The notes: generated by a model from the letters alone, not told the origin. A stretch of DNA of 64,000 nt from Phaeobacter sp. G2 (GCA_025163595.1 CP104100.1:2604001-2668000); one strand, 5' to 3'. Counted from the stretch's first letter, positions 1 through 8,862 are shown. Program-made: numbers and translations.

Positions 1-255
1 CTTCCAGCGTTTCTTCGTCAATTCCGATATCTATCTTGCGCCAGAGCAGACGTTTTGGACCACGATGCTTGCGAGCATTCCACTCGCCTTCGCCTTCGGC
101 CTTGATCCCCGTGCTGTCGACAAGGAGGTTCCGTGGGCCCTTGCTACCACAATAAGGCCGGTTCACGTTCAGTGTCTTTTGACGTGGGCTCAATGTGCTG
201 AAATCCAGCGCAGACCAATCCAGACCCGCCAAACGCAACAGGCTCTGAACGTCCC
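1..255 (-). pseudogene. IS5-family transposase remnant (cut by window edge)
   Basis: Read on the minus strand, this stretch encodes an uninterrupted piece of an IS5-type DDE transposase. It contains the signature around LLVDSTGIKAEGEGEWNARK followed by a Trp-Arg-Lys motif and IDEETLE, which surrounds the first catalytic Asp of the family. The piece runs off the window start, so its C-terminal part is not seen. Upstream (near 240-260) the frame breaks at a run of eight C on the plus strand. A short possible N-terminal bit (WFEPTGQRGG) follows in another frame, which suggests an internal deletion of some tens of residues plus a frameshift. It would move DNA if intact, but with this break it is very likely dead. 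The family call is firm; the exact IS name is not. Confidence 0.75.
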
Positions 256-794
256 CCCCCGTTGGCCAGTGGGCTCGAACCAGTGGTGCCTTCTTATCGT
301 TGCAAACAGAACTGCCTTGAATGAATTTGAAAACCAAGTAGGGTCGATCACGGTTCGCACAGGTACAAGTCTGCCCGACCGCATTTCGAGAACAGTTGGA
401 AGTGAGAGTGCAGTTGTATCTGGCGCAGGGTGAAAACGTGCCCCTGATCGTGCATGTACCGGCAGATCGTGGGAAGCGGTGGGGGAAGCAGCAAGCAGGA
501 CAGTCGTGCGGTACCTTGGCTATTGCCTGGTACTGAGGCCGCAGAACAAGTCCCTTCAGAGAAATGGGAGATGTCTCAGGTACTGATTTGTGCAACAAGG
601 CCGTATGCTCGGCGCATTTATGCAGGGGAATCTTTTAATTTTGGCCTCCAGCCTTGTCAGCTCAGATCCGCGCAGTGAAGTCACTGATGAGGGTACTCTC
701 TAGAGCACGATTGTAGCCAAACTTGTGATGTCGCACCGTCAAATCACGTCAAAAAGACCCCCAGGGTAATGGAAGTAACTCGAAACCTAATTCA
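256..794. other. Gene-free stretch between IS remnant and flippase gene
   Basis: No convincing gene is visible here. Both strands hold short open frames only, without a good ribosome-binding site or family motifs. The part near 256-384 may be decayed N-terminal transposase sequence. The rest probably holds the promoter of the downstream flippase gene, but I cannot point to a clear -35/-10 pair. Confidence 0.5.
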
Positions 795-2153
795 ATGCCG
801 TTTAAAGAAATAATAAAGTCTCAAACTCTGTCGGCACGTTTTTTGCGCAGCTCGGCTTGGTCGATAATAGGGTATGGCGGTGGTCAAGTTATCCGCTTCG
901 CATCCAATCTCGTATTGACGAGAATCCTGTTCCCAGAAGATTTTGGTCTTATGGCGCTGGTGACCGTGTTCCTGGTCGGCCTCATGATGATCTCAGATGT
1001 GGGATTGTCTCCCTCTATTCAGCAGAGTTCTCGCGGCGATGACCCGGTATTTCTAGATACCGCTTGGACAATTCAAATTTTGCGCGGCCTGTTGCTTTGG
1101 GGGGCATGCTTTGTAATTGCCCCATTGGGAGCAAGGTTTTACGATTCAGAACATCTTTCTTTGATGTTACCTGTCGCTGGAATATCCTTACTTGTCGCTG
1201 GTTTCACTCCAACTCGAGTTGAGACTGCAAACAGACATCTGAAAATTGGCGTGGTGACATCCTTAGATATAGCAGCGCAATTCCTTGCGTTCGTTGCCAA
1301 TGTGGCGTTGGCATTAATACTGCAATCTGTTTGGGCGCTGGTCATTGGTACGGTTATTGGTGCAGGTGTGAGGCTGTTCTTCATGGTAGCTTTCCTGCCG
1401 GGCCACAAGAACAGAATTAGATGGGAATCAAGCACTGCCACTGAGATTGTTACTTTTGGTCGGTGGATTTTTCTCAGTACGGTATGTGGTTTTTTGCTGG
1501 TGCAGTCGGATAAAGCCATACTTGGGAAGTACATCGATTTGTATCAGCTCGGAATTTACAATATAGGATTTTTTCTAGCTTCCGTGCCACAGGCAATGGC
1601 TGCAAGTTTGATGTCACGCATCTTGATTCCTATTCACCGCGAGTGGAATCCACGTTTTTCTCATGAAAATTACACGCGGCTTAGAAAGACCCGTTTTGTC
1701 CTCACTTTTGTAACTTTGTCTCTCCAATGCGTGTTGGCCTGGTCTGGCATCTGGGTCGTGGATATATTGTATTCAGATCAATACTCTGCTGCCGGAGGTG
1801 TTCTCGTAGCAATCGCATGCATGAATACCCCTTACCTTACAGGTATGACATACGATTACGCCGCACTTGCAGCGGGCGACTCTAAGGGAATGTTCTTTCT
1901 TCAGTTAATGAAAACAATCCTTCAGCTAACTCTTTTTTCAATTGGATTTTTCTCATTTGGTCTTGTTGGCGCGCTAGCTGGCGTGTGGCTGTCGCAGCTC
2001 TTATCACATATTTTTGTTGTCCGGCTGGCACGCAAGCATGGGGTCTGGGATTGGGGCCATGATCTTGTTTTCGGCCTTGTCGCTACATGCGTATGCGCTA
2101 CGGCGATTTATGTGCAAAGGGATGAGTTGCTGTTGCTTTTAGATTTTAAATAA
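795..2153 (+). CDS. Polysaccharide flippase, Wzx/MOP family
   Basis: A 452-residue polytopic inner-membrane protein of the polysaccharide-transporter branch of the MOP superfamily (Wzx/RfbX/WzxC-like). Such proteins flip lipid-linked sugar repeat units from the cytoplasmic to the periplasmic leaflet for O-antigen, capsule or exopolysaccharide assembly. The N-terminus shows the usual pattern of a basic stretch, then a glycine-rich first helix and an arginine-rich first loop (residues about 20-50: WSIIGYGGGQVIRFASN, LTRILFPEDFGLMALV). About a dozen hydrophobic segments follow and the length is normal for the family. The gene is richer in A+T than the core genes around it and sits among transposase wrecks, so it looks acquired. 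The convergent neighbour is a glycosyltransferase, which supports a sugar-polymer role. The transported polymer cannot be told from the sequence. Confidence 0.85.
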   Translation: MPFKEIIKSQTLSARFLRSSAWSIIGYGGGQVIRFASNLVLTRILFPEDFGLMALVTVFLVGLMMISDVGLSPSIQQSSRGDDPVFLDTAWTIQILRGLLLWGACFVIAPLGARFYDSEHLSLMLPVAGISLLVAGFTPTRVETANRHLKIGVVTSLDIAAQFLAFVANVALALILQSVWALVIGTVIGAGVRLFFMVAFLPGHKNRIRWESSTATEIVTFGRWIFLSTVCGFLLVQSDKAILGKYIDLYQLGIYNIGFFLASVPQAMAASLMSRILIPIHREWNPRFSHENYTRLRKTRFVLTFVTLSLQCVLAWSGIWVVDILYSDQYSAAGGVLVAIACMNTPYLTGMTYDYAALAAGDSKGMFFLQLMKTILQLTLFSIGFFSFGLVGALAGVWLSQLLSHIFVVRLARKHGVWDWGHDLVFGLVATCVCATAIYVQRDELLLLLDFK

Positions 2154-2194
2154 TTTGGTGCTGAGGCTGGTAGATTAAAGCGCAGCAGGCGTCG

Positions 2195-3238
2195 TCACGA
2201 TGTGGTGGCACTGTTGTCGCAAATTTTCGAAAAGGATTGCAGCACGCCTCTCTTGAATTCATCTTCCGAGTATTTTTCTAATATATTTTGGGAGGCCTTT
2301 CTCCTCATGGTGTCAAAACTCTTACGATTTTCTTGATATCCCCCGACAATTCGAATTGCGTCTTCGTAGAAGCGCATTAGGTTGTCTTCGGGCACCTTGT
2401 AGCCATTGTCTTCGTTGAAATACTCGTCTCCACCTACACCCGAGTACCCGATAACGATAGAGCCAGTGGCCATTGCTTCAGCGGCAGGAAGTCCAAACCC
2501 TTCGCGCTCTGAAAAGGACAAGAAAAACAGGGATTCCCCTATTTTTTTGGCTGCATCTGTATTGGACAACCCATCGATGGGAACAAATGAGATATCCTTC
2601 ATTTCTGGGCTAGCCCTCAAACATTTTATCAAAGCCAAGGAATCGTCTTCTCGTTTTCTGGGCATGTAAGCCACCTGAAAGGACTTATCCTCTACATATC
2701 CAAAAAGTTCTTTTGAAATACAAAGAGGGAAGAAGTGTCCTTCATCCCCCATGACCATTCTATTTGCAGCTGAACATGCATCCGAAATGGAAAGAGATGT
2801 GTGGAAATTCCGTTTGTCGAAACCGTCTTTGGTTGAGGAATTAAGGAGAGCGAATGGGTTTTGGTTGAATAGTACTTTTCTAACGTACTGGGGAACACGG
2901 TCAGGCATCCAAGCTGAAACGTATTCAGGAACGATCAGTACGTCACCCGGTCTGGCATCCCATTTTGGGCATGGCTTGGCATTTCCTTCTGGCCTAACTT
3001 TACGTCCCAACGCGTAGTCGAGCAAAGTTTTCTTTTTAGTTCTAAGGTCGGGTTCACGTACAACCGGAGACCATATGCGGGGAGCTGTCTTTATATAGCT
3101 CTGATACTCGAAATCGGGTCGGCTATATAGCGCAACTGCTTCAATGTTGTTTTCGTTTAGGACATTGATCGTATCTAGTATTACGGATATTCCTCCGCGT
3201 ACAACGGCGACATCTGGAACGAAAAACAAAAACCTCAT
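2195..3238 (-). CDS. Glycosyltransferase, group 1 (GT4-like)
   Basis: A 347-residue cytoplasmic glycosyltransferase with the GT-B fold pattern. The C-terminal half has SFSEREGFGLPAAEAMATG, the donor-sugar-binding EX7E motif typical of group 1 (GT4) enzymes. It probably adds a sugar to a lipid-linked or surface glycan, together with the flippase that is transcribed towards it. I place the start at the ATG at 3238 (MRFLFFVPDVAVVRGG), which opens a natural N-terminal beta strand. The frame stays open upstream to 3319, but those extra 27 residues overlap the end of a transposase remnant and are unlikely to be translated. The gene is AT-rich compared with the core genome. Donor and acceptor are unknown. 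Confidence 0.8.
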   Translation of the reverse strand: MRFLFFVPDVAVVRGGISVILDTINVLNENNIEAVALYSRPDFEYQSYIKTAPRIWSPVVREPDLRTKKKTLLDYALGRKVRPEGNAKPCPKWDARPGDVLIVPEYVSAWMPDRVPQYVRKVLFNQNPFALLNSSTKDGFDKRNFHTSLSISDACSAANRMVMGDEGHFFPLCISKELFGYVEDKSFQVAYMPRKREDDSLALIKCLRASPEMKDISFVPIDGLSNTDAAKKIGESLFFLSFSEREGFGLPAAEAMATGSIVIGYSGVGGDEYFNEDNGYKVPEDNLMRFYEDAIRIVGGYQENRKSFDTMRRKASQNILEKYSEDEFKRGVLQSFSKICDNSATTS

Positions 3239-3318
3239 TTGGAACTTCCCAACTAGTGTAATATAGAAATAGTTCTGACCGTGTTTGCGCCGTTTTTCAA
3301 GCTTAGGCTCTGGAATCA

Positions 3319-3690
3319 TTAGTAAAAGGTCACAGTTGCGGCATGCGCGATGGCAGACAGGAAGACCATGGGGCTTCGGTCATAGCGCGTGGCGACGCGT
3401 CGCCAGTCCTTTGAACGTCCGAACATGATTTCGATCCGGTTGCGCCTTCTGTAGCGGCGCTTGCTGTATTTGACGGGCTTGTAGCGTGACTTTCGACCGG
3501 GGCTGCAGGGCGGTATCTTCTTGTCTATGGGGCCTTCGCGGAACCAATCCGCATCATACCCCCGCCCCCCAGGAGCCAATCCTAGGTCGGAAGACTGCTC
3601 AATAATGACATCGCTCCAGTGTAGTCGCTGACCTGACCAGCCGTCTTTAAGAACCGTATGGACCCGCCCACGCACCTCGCGGCCCTGTTG
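3319..3690 (-). pseudogene. Decayed IS5-type (IS427/IS1031-like) transposase C-terminus
   Basis: The minus strand encodes the C-terminal end of an IS5-type transposase: GYDADWFRE, then PGRKSRYKPVKY, then RRNRIEIMFGRSKDWRRVATRYDR, including the last catalytic Glu, ending at 3319. Upstream the homology continues in another frame as TAGQVSDYTGA and SLLSSLP. That part is interrupted by an in-frame TAG (plus-strand 3582-3584) and by a frameshift within the C/G run at about 3559-3570. The 5' half of the gene is missing. A transposase with these lesions cannot be active. It lies back to back with the next transposase wreck, marking a junction where several elements landed and were deleted. Confidence 0.85.
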
Positions 3691-3747
3691 TGCCCCTAGA
3701 TTTGTTGACGCTTTGCTTGCTAATTTTGGAAGCAAAGGAGGATACAA

Positions 3748-4344
3748 ATGTCAGGGCAAATTTGCTACTCAGTTGAGTTCAAGATCGACGCGGTGGCGCA
3801 GATCATCGAGCGCGGATTTTCGGTCAAGGAGGTGGCCGAACGGTTTGGTATCAGCACCAAATCTCTCTACACGTGGAACCTCCAGCTGCATCATGTTGTG
3901 TCTGACATTACGGGTATGACGGGAATGAAAACCATCAGAGCGGTTATTGCGGGCGAGCGGGATCTGAATGTGGTGGCGGCCTTCCGTGACGTGCGATGCA
4001 AGGCCCATGTCGAGACCATCAAGTCTGCGCTCCATGGGATGGGGCTGTCTCTGTCCCTAAAATTGGTTGGCGAATGCGGTACTGATCTGCGCGCTTGGCC
4101 GAGTGCTAAGCACTTCACGTCGTGGCTCTTCCTGGCACCAGGGAACAAGATATCTGGCGGTAAGGTGCTGTCATCGCGCAAGAGGCGATCTTCCAGCCGT
4201 GCGGCGGCCCTGCTGCGTTTGGCTCCGGTCACTATCGGGCGTAGTGATACCGCTCTTGGGGCATTCTACCGCCGACTGGCAGCAAGGGCGGGCAAGTCCA
4301 AAGCGGTCAAAGAAACAGCGCGCAAGATTGCCGCTCTGTTCTAA
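3748..4344 (+). pseudogene. Chimeric transposase: IS3 OrfA start fused to IS110 tail
   Basis: This 198-codon frame joins two unrelated transposases. Residues 1 to about 43 are the helix-turn-helix start of an IS3-family OrfA (EFKIDAVAQIIERGFSVKEVAERFG, then STKSLYTW), with a strong GGAGG ribosome-binding site at 3739-3743. From about residue 44 on it is IS110-family sequence (LQLHHVVSDITGMTGM, AGERD, then the C-terminal domain with NKISGGKVLSSR, ALGAFYRRLAARAGK). Roughly 100-150 residues are missing in the middle of the IS110 part, between ETIKSALHG and GECGTD. The frame ends in TAA exactly where IS110 proteins have a Tyr; the codons after the stop still encode NTLRHGM, so this is a nonsense mutation. 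The product cannot be a working transposase, but an HTH fragment could still be translated. Confidence 0.85.
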
Positions 4345-4510
4345 AACACCCTCCGCCACGGCATGCAAAAGTGACCCACTTAGGTGGGTTATGTGAAACG
4401 CCCCGAGCTTGTCGGAGACCATCAACTTAAGTAAAGATGATGGTTCTGACAAAAAGAAAAATGGAAAATCGCTACGCCTGTGCATCCGCGCCCGCGCTCC
4501 AAGATGGCCC

Positions 4511-5938
4511 CTAAGAGGCGCGTAGCAGCTGACTTTCATGTGATTTCAACGTCGTTCGCGCCGTCGGGCCGTAGTGTCCAAAATCCGCCATAAGAGCGAG
4601 TACTTCAGCCTGTGTTTCGGCATCAAAGGAGCCCAGGGTTTCAGCGCCTGGATGATAGCTTTCACTTTCCAGGCCATTGCCGCACAGGATTTCATGCTGA
4701 TCAAACAGCAGGTGCACATAGGTCACCAACTGACCATCCGCCACCACGCGGATCGTTGTGTCGTTTACAAGATGTTTGGCTTTGACCAGGACTTCGAACT
4801 GTCCAAAGAGCAGCTCTGCCAGATCTGAAGAGATCAACACCCGGTGATTTGGCGAGACCGCGATGCAGTCGTGACGGCCAAGCGCGTTTTCTGCAAAAAC
4901 CACCGGTGCATTTTGCCCTGACGCACGGCGGGTACTGCGCCCAATCCAGCGCAGCGGCTGTAGCCCATGATCTCGGGTCACAATTCGGTCTCCGACCTCA
5001 AGCGCTTCAACAGCCACCAAGCCAAATTCGGTTTTGATCAGCGTGCCTGCCACAAAACAGGGCGCGGTGCTGACGACAGTTTTGACCTGAACTGATCCAG
5101 TGTCGGTGTGGCCCTCATCATCCGCCACCGTATAAGAAAAGCTGCTGGTCTCATCGACGGTGCTGTCATTGCTGATCGAAAGCGTCCCGTCAGCATTCAG
5201 GGTCACCACCTCGCCGCTGCCCAGGGTGACGGTGTCCCCAGCTGAGACCGCCTGCCCCTCGATATGGGTGATCGTCAGACTGCTGCCGTCGCTGTGAAGG
5301 TCATTGTCCAGAACATTTAGGACCTCGGAGCCGTCACCGGAAATTTCAAACACGTCACTGGTGGCAGTCAGACCGTCTTCAAAAGGGCCGGTCAATGTGT
5401 CGATATCCGAATTCCACACCAGATCGCCAAGCAATCCACCCTCTGGGAGGCCAGAAAAGTCGATGATCATGGTGGTATAAAGATCGCCTACGGCCTCGCT
5501 TCCGGTAATGTTGACAATACCGGTATAGGTGGCGGAAATGGTGCCCGTCAGGTCTTCGTATTCCGGGGAGAGCTTGAACGGATAGCCATTTTTGGATGTG
5601 GGCGTCGATCCCCCCAGAGGGTCTTCGTCCGTGGCAAAGTTTGTATCAAACACCGAACTTGCCGGAGCTAGGTCAATCTGCAACGAGGTCAATAGTTTGG
5701 TTGTCGTCAGATCATGCCAGTCATAGCCAAAGTACATATCGATATCGGTCCCTGACGCACCGCCAGCGGTATAGGGATCCAATGCCTTCCAGGTCAGGAC
5801 TTCGGTTGTGCCATCCGCGAAGGTTGCGGTGATTTGGGCGCCATCCAGATCCACCCCGCGAGAAGATGTGTCGGTGCGCACGCCATGGGCGCTTTCATGC
5901 GGGTCTTCATCTAGCCGGATAATGTCGACTGTGGGCAT
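4511..5938 (-). CDS. Hint-domain protein with cadherin-like repeat
   Basis: A 475-residue protein. Residues about 1-185 form an unassigned beta-rich region; residues about 195-285 look like a cadherin/VCBS-type Ig-like domain (VLDNDLHSDGSSLTITHIEG ... SFSYTVADDEGHTDTGSV). From Cys294 (PCFVAGTLIKTEFGLVAVEAL) begins a Hedgehog/intein (Hint) domain, including VGDRIVTRDHGLQPLRWIGR and SPNHRVL. Proteins of this build are common and multi-copy in Rhodobacteraceae. They are thought to be secreted or surface-exposed and to undergo Hint-mediated self-cleavage, but their function is largely unproven. No classical signal peptide is visible, which fits export by type I secretion. Its placement directly downstream of a head-spike-like gene pair on the same strand may be meaningful or chance. 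Confidence 0.8.
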   Translation of the reverse strand: MPTVDIIRLDEDPHESAHGVRTDTSSRGVDLDGAQITATFADGTTEVLTWKALDPYTAGGASGTDIDMYFGYDWHDLTTTKLLTSLQIDLAPASSVFDTNFATDEDPLGGSTPTSKNGYPFKLSPEYEDLTGTISATYTGIVNITGSEAVGDLYTTMIIDFSGLPEGGLLGDLVWNSDIDTLTGPFEDGLTATSDVFEISGDGSEVLNVLDNDLHSDGSSLTITHIEGQAVSAGDTVTLGSGEVVTLNADGTLSISNDSTVDETSSFSYTVADDEGHTDTGSVQVKTVVSTAPCFVAGTLIKTEFGLVAVEALEVGDRIVTRDHGLQPLRWIGRSTRRASGQNAPVVFAENALGRHDCIAVSPNHRVLISSDLAELLFGQFEVLVKAKHLVNDTTIRVVADGQLVTYVHLLFDQHEILCGNGLESESYHPGAETLGSFDAETQAEVLALMADFGHYGPTARTTLKSHESQLLRAS

Positions 5939-6281
5939 GACGTTTGACTACTTTCGAATGGACGCCGCCGACGCCAGTTCGAGTGCTGTGCCGATCGCAT
6001 GTGCCTGATTTAAGTGCCGGTTTGAATTCTATGCCCCCAAAGTGCGCGGCCACAGTGGCAAAAACGCAGCCGAAATTAGGCATTCTTTTCCCTTTTTTGC
6101 GAATTGACAGGCCTACCGTCTCCTGCGGAATCCAGCCAATCAGACCAAAAATCGCCTTGCGAGCGTTCCCCCAGCCTATGATCTGGAGCCTTGGGCGCGG
6201 AACATCGGCCTGCCTGTCAGCTCTGCGCTGGATCGTTGATCATTTGCAGCGCTCAGGAAACTTTGCAACCGGTCGCCATCC
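5939..6281. other. Intergenic stretch between spike-like gene and Hint gene
   Basis: About 340 bases without a supported gene. It must carry the promoter and 5' leader of the Hint-domain gene (minus strand) and possibly the 3' end signals of the spike-like operon. I see no clear terminator hairpin with a T run, and short open frames here lack start signals and motifs. Confidence 0.4.
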
Positions 6282-7658
6282 TCAGATGGCCTGCAACAGA
6301 TCGGCATCTGGGAGAGCCTTGGACCAGAGGCGGATGTCTTTGAGTGTGGCGTTGCCCACTGGGAAGAGCTTCGTTGGCGCAGACAACAGGTCAGCCATGC
6401 CTCCATGGGCTATCTGTCCGGTTGACACCCCGTTGCAAAAGCCCTCGATAGCCGTGGCGGTCACGATCAAAGCAATGGAAAAGTGAACCTCGGTTCCAGG
6501 GGAATAAGCATCAGGGGCAGACTGCGCACCCGTAAAAACCCCACCCAAATTACTTTTGAAATTCACCTCTCCAGTTTCTGCACCAGAAGTGTCCAAAGAG
6601 ATTTCAAGATAATCATCGCTGGAAACGCGCCATTCAATTAGCTTTACAGTGTTGAAGCTGTCCTCATCAGCATAGGTCACAGTGCCATTAATGAGCAGGG
6701 TCAGCTCCTCGGGCATGGCGCCATCAAAGGCAGAAGATAAAGCTGGCGTGTCGATCTGTAAGCTTTCAGCGGCAACAGAGATCGGTGATCCAGTTGAAAC
6801 TATTGGAGATGTTGAGACACCTCCGCTTTCGACCTGTGGCAGGCCAATACGAAGAACAATATTTATGCTGTTTCCATCAGGCACACGGACAAACAAGCCC
6901 TTAGCAGCAATGTTAGTGGTTCCCGCAGGTGCTGCCTGCCCACCACCACTCAGGCGCTGAAAATCCCCAGTAATGTCAGACGTGACATCTCTATTGGCTT
7001 GGCCGATAAGAGCGTTCCCAGCGTCTCGATAATGGCCGTAAAGTTGAACCGTGCCAGTGGAAGCTCCGAGCGAACCAGAAATAAGCTTAAGATAAGCGCT
7101 GATCGTGTAAGTGTCGCCTGGACTAGTCACAAGCTGTCGATTGTCAGTGATGTTATAAAACTGAGTGGTCCCTGCGTTGTTGGTTCCGCTAATACTCCAA
7201 TCAATGTAGGGGATGCCATTTTGTGTCCCGGTCGCCACGACTTCAGTAACGATGTCAGTTGAGCCGCCTTGAATGGTCACATCTGAACCAAGTGTTTGGA
7301 ACGTACTGCCGAGGCTCGCATCGTCAAGCTTGCTGTAGCTGAATTCCTGCGTTCGGGTCGCACTCTCCACCAGCTGGCCAGCAGGCACCAGCTTGCCATC
7401 TTTCCAGATGTGATGCCCGGTGCGCGGCTCGCCTGCCAGCGCCTTGACCCAGTGACCCAGGGCGTTAAGTTTCCAGGCGGCGGATAGCCGGGAAAAGCTG
7501 AACAGCCCGTTGAAGACCCCAGGCGTACCGTTGAGACCATAGATCCCGGAAGAATAGTCCGCGACCACAGCCGGGGCCTTGCCGCCGATACTGTAGCGCC
7601 TCAGTGGCGCGGTCTGCGCCACGCCGATCCCCAACCCCAGCCCCAACATCAGAGCCAA
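6282..7658 (-). CDS. Head-spike fibre-like protein (GhsB type)
   Basis: A 458-residue, mostly beta-structured protein that overlaps the spike-base-like gene by about 10 bases, so the two are translationally coupled. The middle region (about residues 100-290) resembles a carbohydrate-binding beta-sandwich. The C-terminal region (about 300-458: EELTLLINGTVTYA, then IALIVTATAIEGFCNGVSTG and LKDIRLWSKALPDADL) has the layout of a LamG/concanavalin-like domain. In Rhodobacter capsulatus the head-spike genes ghsA and ghsB lie together outside the main gene-transfer-agent cluster, and the spikes bind the capsular polysaccharide. I infer the same role from the partner gene and the domain type. A prophage-derived or other surface protein remains possible. 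Capsid genes are not present in this window. Confidence 0.6.
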   Translation of the reverse strand: MALMLGLGLGIGVAQTAPLRRYSIGGKAPAVVADYSSGIYGLNGTPGVFNGLFSFSRLSAAWKLNALGHWVKALAGEPRTGHHIWKDGKLVPAGQLVESATRTQEFSYSKLDDASLGSTFQTLGSDVTIQGGSTDIVTEVVATGTQNGIPYIDWSISGTNNAGTTQFYNITDNRQLVTSPGDTYTISAYLKLISGSLGASTGTVQLYGHYRDAGNALIGQANRDVTSDITGDFQRLSGGGQAAPAGTTNIAAKGLFVRVPDGNSINIVLRIGLPQVESGGVSTSPIVSTGSPISVAAESLQIDTPALSSAFDGAMPEELTLLINGTVTYADEDSFNTVKLIEWRVSSDDYLEISLDTSGAETGEVNFKSNLGGVFTGAQSAPDAYSPGTEVHFSIALIVTATAIEGFCNGVSTGQIAHGGMADLLSAPTKLFPVGNATLKDIRLWSKALPDADLLQAI

Positions 7659-7912
7659 CCCACAACAGTGGCCGTGGTCCCGGTGGACTCGACGCCGACG
7701 GCCGAAAACTGCAGGGTTTCACCGGCATAGACAGCATAGGTGATCACCTGGCCCTCGCAATCGCGCATAGCAAGATCGCCCGAGCTCACAACTCGCAGCA
7801 CACGCGGGCGCACTGGCAGATCAACGCCATCGGCCGGCGCGATGGAAAAATGCTCGGTGGCGGGGCTGGTCAAGCTGCGGCTCATATCAGCAAAAGGATC
7901 AGTCTGGGGCAT
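7649..7912 (-). CDS. Spike base protein, Rcc01079/GhsA-like
   Basis: An 87-residue protein matching the layout of the small spike-base family typified by RcGTA Rcc01079 (GhsA) and found in prophage tail regions. It has SLTSPATEHFSIAPADGVDLPVRPR, a beta hairpin with SGDLAMRD, and the closing STGTTATVVGW motif that is typical for these proteins. I chose the ATG at 7912 because a GAGG lies 9 bases upstream; an in-frame ATG at 7927 lacks such a site. It would form the base plate by which a spike fibre, the overlapping downstream gene, attaches to a capsid or tail. The sequence shows the family features; the link to gene transfer agents is inference. Confidence 0.65.
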   Translation of the reverse strand: MPQTDPFADMSRSLTSPATEHFSIAPADGVDLPVRPRVLRVVSSGDLAMRDCEGQVITYAVYAGETLQFSAVGVESTGTTATVVGWL

Positions 7913-7943
7913 GTGGTTTGGCCTCATGGTTTCAAGTGAAATA

Positions 7944-7962
7944 CGGCCCCTATTTGGGGCCG
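7944..7962 (-). repeat. GC-rich inverted repeat in leader of spike-base gene
   Basis: CGGCCCC and GGGGCCG form a perfect 7-base stem with a 5-base TATTT/AAATA loop, about 30 bases upstream of the spike-base start codon. It is too far from a T run to be a terminator. It could be an RNA hairpin in the leader or a dyad bound by a regulator. Confidence 0.5.
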
Positions 7963-8181
7963 AACGGGCTCGGGATCGCTGTCACTCCCATTTGCACCAG
8001 ACCGCTCCTGCCGCTGGGGAAACAAAAGCTTCCGAGATCCGCCCTTCATTCAGTGTCGCGAGACCAAAATAGGCGAATTGAGGTTGTAAAATATAATCGA
8101 CGGCGCCCGATGCCCAGGCAACAGGATCAATTTTTCCCTATGTGGCCGAAGTTTGGCACCCAGAGTTGGGATAGTTTGGCG

Positions 8182-8862
8182 TCAATAGAGGAACGGCACG
8201 AACTTGGCAGTTTTGCGGGAATAGACATGGAACTGGGCGCCATATCGGTCGGCCAGATACCGATCCAGCGCTGGGATGTGGTAAAAGACAAACAGCGCAG
8301 TCATCAGCAAGGGAATGGAGAACGCCCAGACCGAGGCTGCCAGAATGGCCCATCCCGTGAACATCAGGCTGTCGCCAAAATAGTTGATATGCATGGAATA
8401 AGAGAACAGCCCCCCCGTGTAGCAGCGCCCCTGTGAGCCGGGCAGTTTTTTCCAGGCACGTCGTTGCAGTTCAGAGCCGGTGTTCAGGGAGGATCCGATC
8501 ACCAACAAAGCCCCCCCCAGACAATCCCAAGGACCAAAAGGTGTGGCAATACCGGACAAAGCCCCTGCCCCCAGCAGCAAAAACCCAACTTCAACGATGC
8601 CAATAAACACGGTCAGTCCCAGCCCTTCGGAGAGTTCAACCCGGCGCTGCAGGATCACAAAAAGCGTCACCCCGTGCCGCCCCCAATACAGCACAGCGCA
8701 TAGCGCCAGGACTTTGGCCCGGGTTGGATCAGCCCACTCAAAACCGCCAAAGGCCAGCCACAGGCAAATCACCACTAGACAAAGGTGCAAAACTGCAAAG
8801 GTCAGTTTTGGCCCAAATGACCGGGCATGGGCGCGATCAACACCGCCGTATCTGGTTGCCAT
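8182..8862 (-). CDS. Membrane methyltransferase-like protein (ICMT/NnrU-like fold)
   Basis: A 226-residue membrane protein with about five to six hydrophobic segments. The C-terminal part carries FSYSMHINYFGDSLMFTGWAI-type sequence and a final HIPALDRYLADRYGAQFHVYSRKTAKFVPFLY, the cofactor-binding tail pattern of isoprenylcysteine-carboxyl-methyltransferase and steroid-reductase-like (DUF1295) proteins. The exact reaction is not known. The start at 8862 has AGGAAA at a good distance; the frame is open 17 codons further up. The gene faces a TetR regulator across about 125 bases, so it is a likely target of that repressor. Confidence 0.7.
   Translation of the reverse strand: MATRYGGVDRAHARSFGPKLTFAVLHLCLVVICLWLAFGGFEWADPTRAKVLALCAVLYWGRHGVTLFVILQRRVELSEGLGLTVFIGIVEVGFLLLGAGALSGIATPFGPWDCLGGALLVIGSSLNTGSELQRRAWKKLPGSQGRCYTGGLFSYSMHINYFGDSLMFTGWAILAASVWAFSIPLLMTALFVFYHIPALDRYLADRYGAQFHVYSRKTAKFVPFLY

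Noticed and set aside
3239..3319. N-terminal extension of the glycosyltransferase
   Set aside because: The 27 extra residues begin in the 3' end of a transposase remnant and do not fit the family; the ATG at 3238 begins the natural first strand.
4435..4510. Possible IS3 remnant start after the chimeric transposase
   Set aside because: A short Met-rich frame is present, but there is too little sequence to support any family call.
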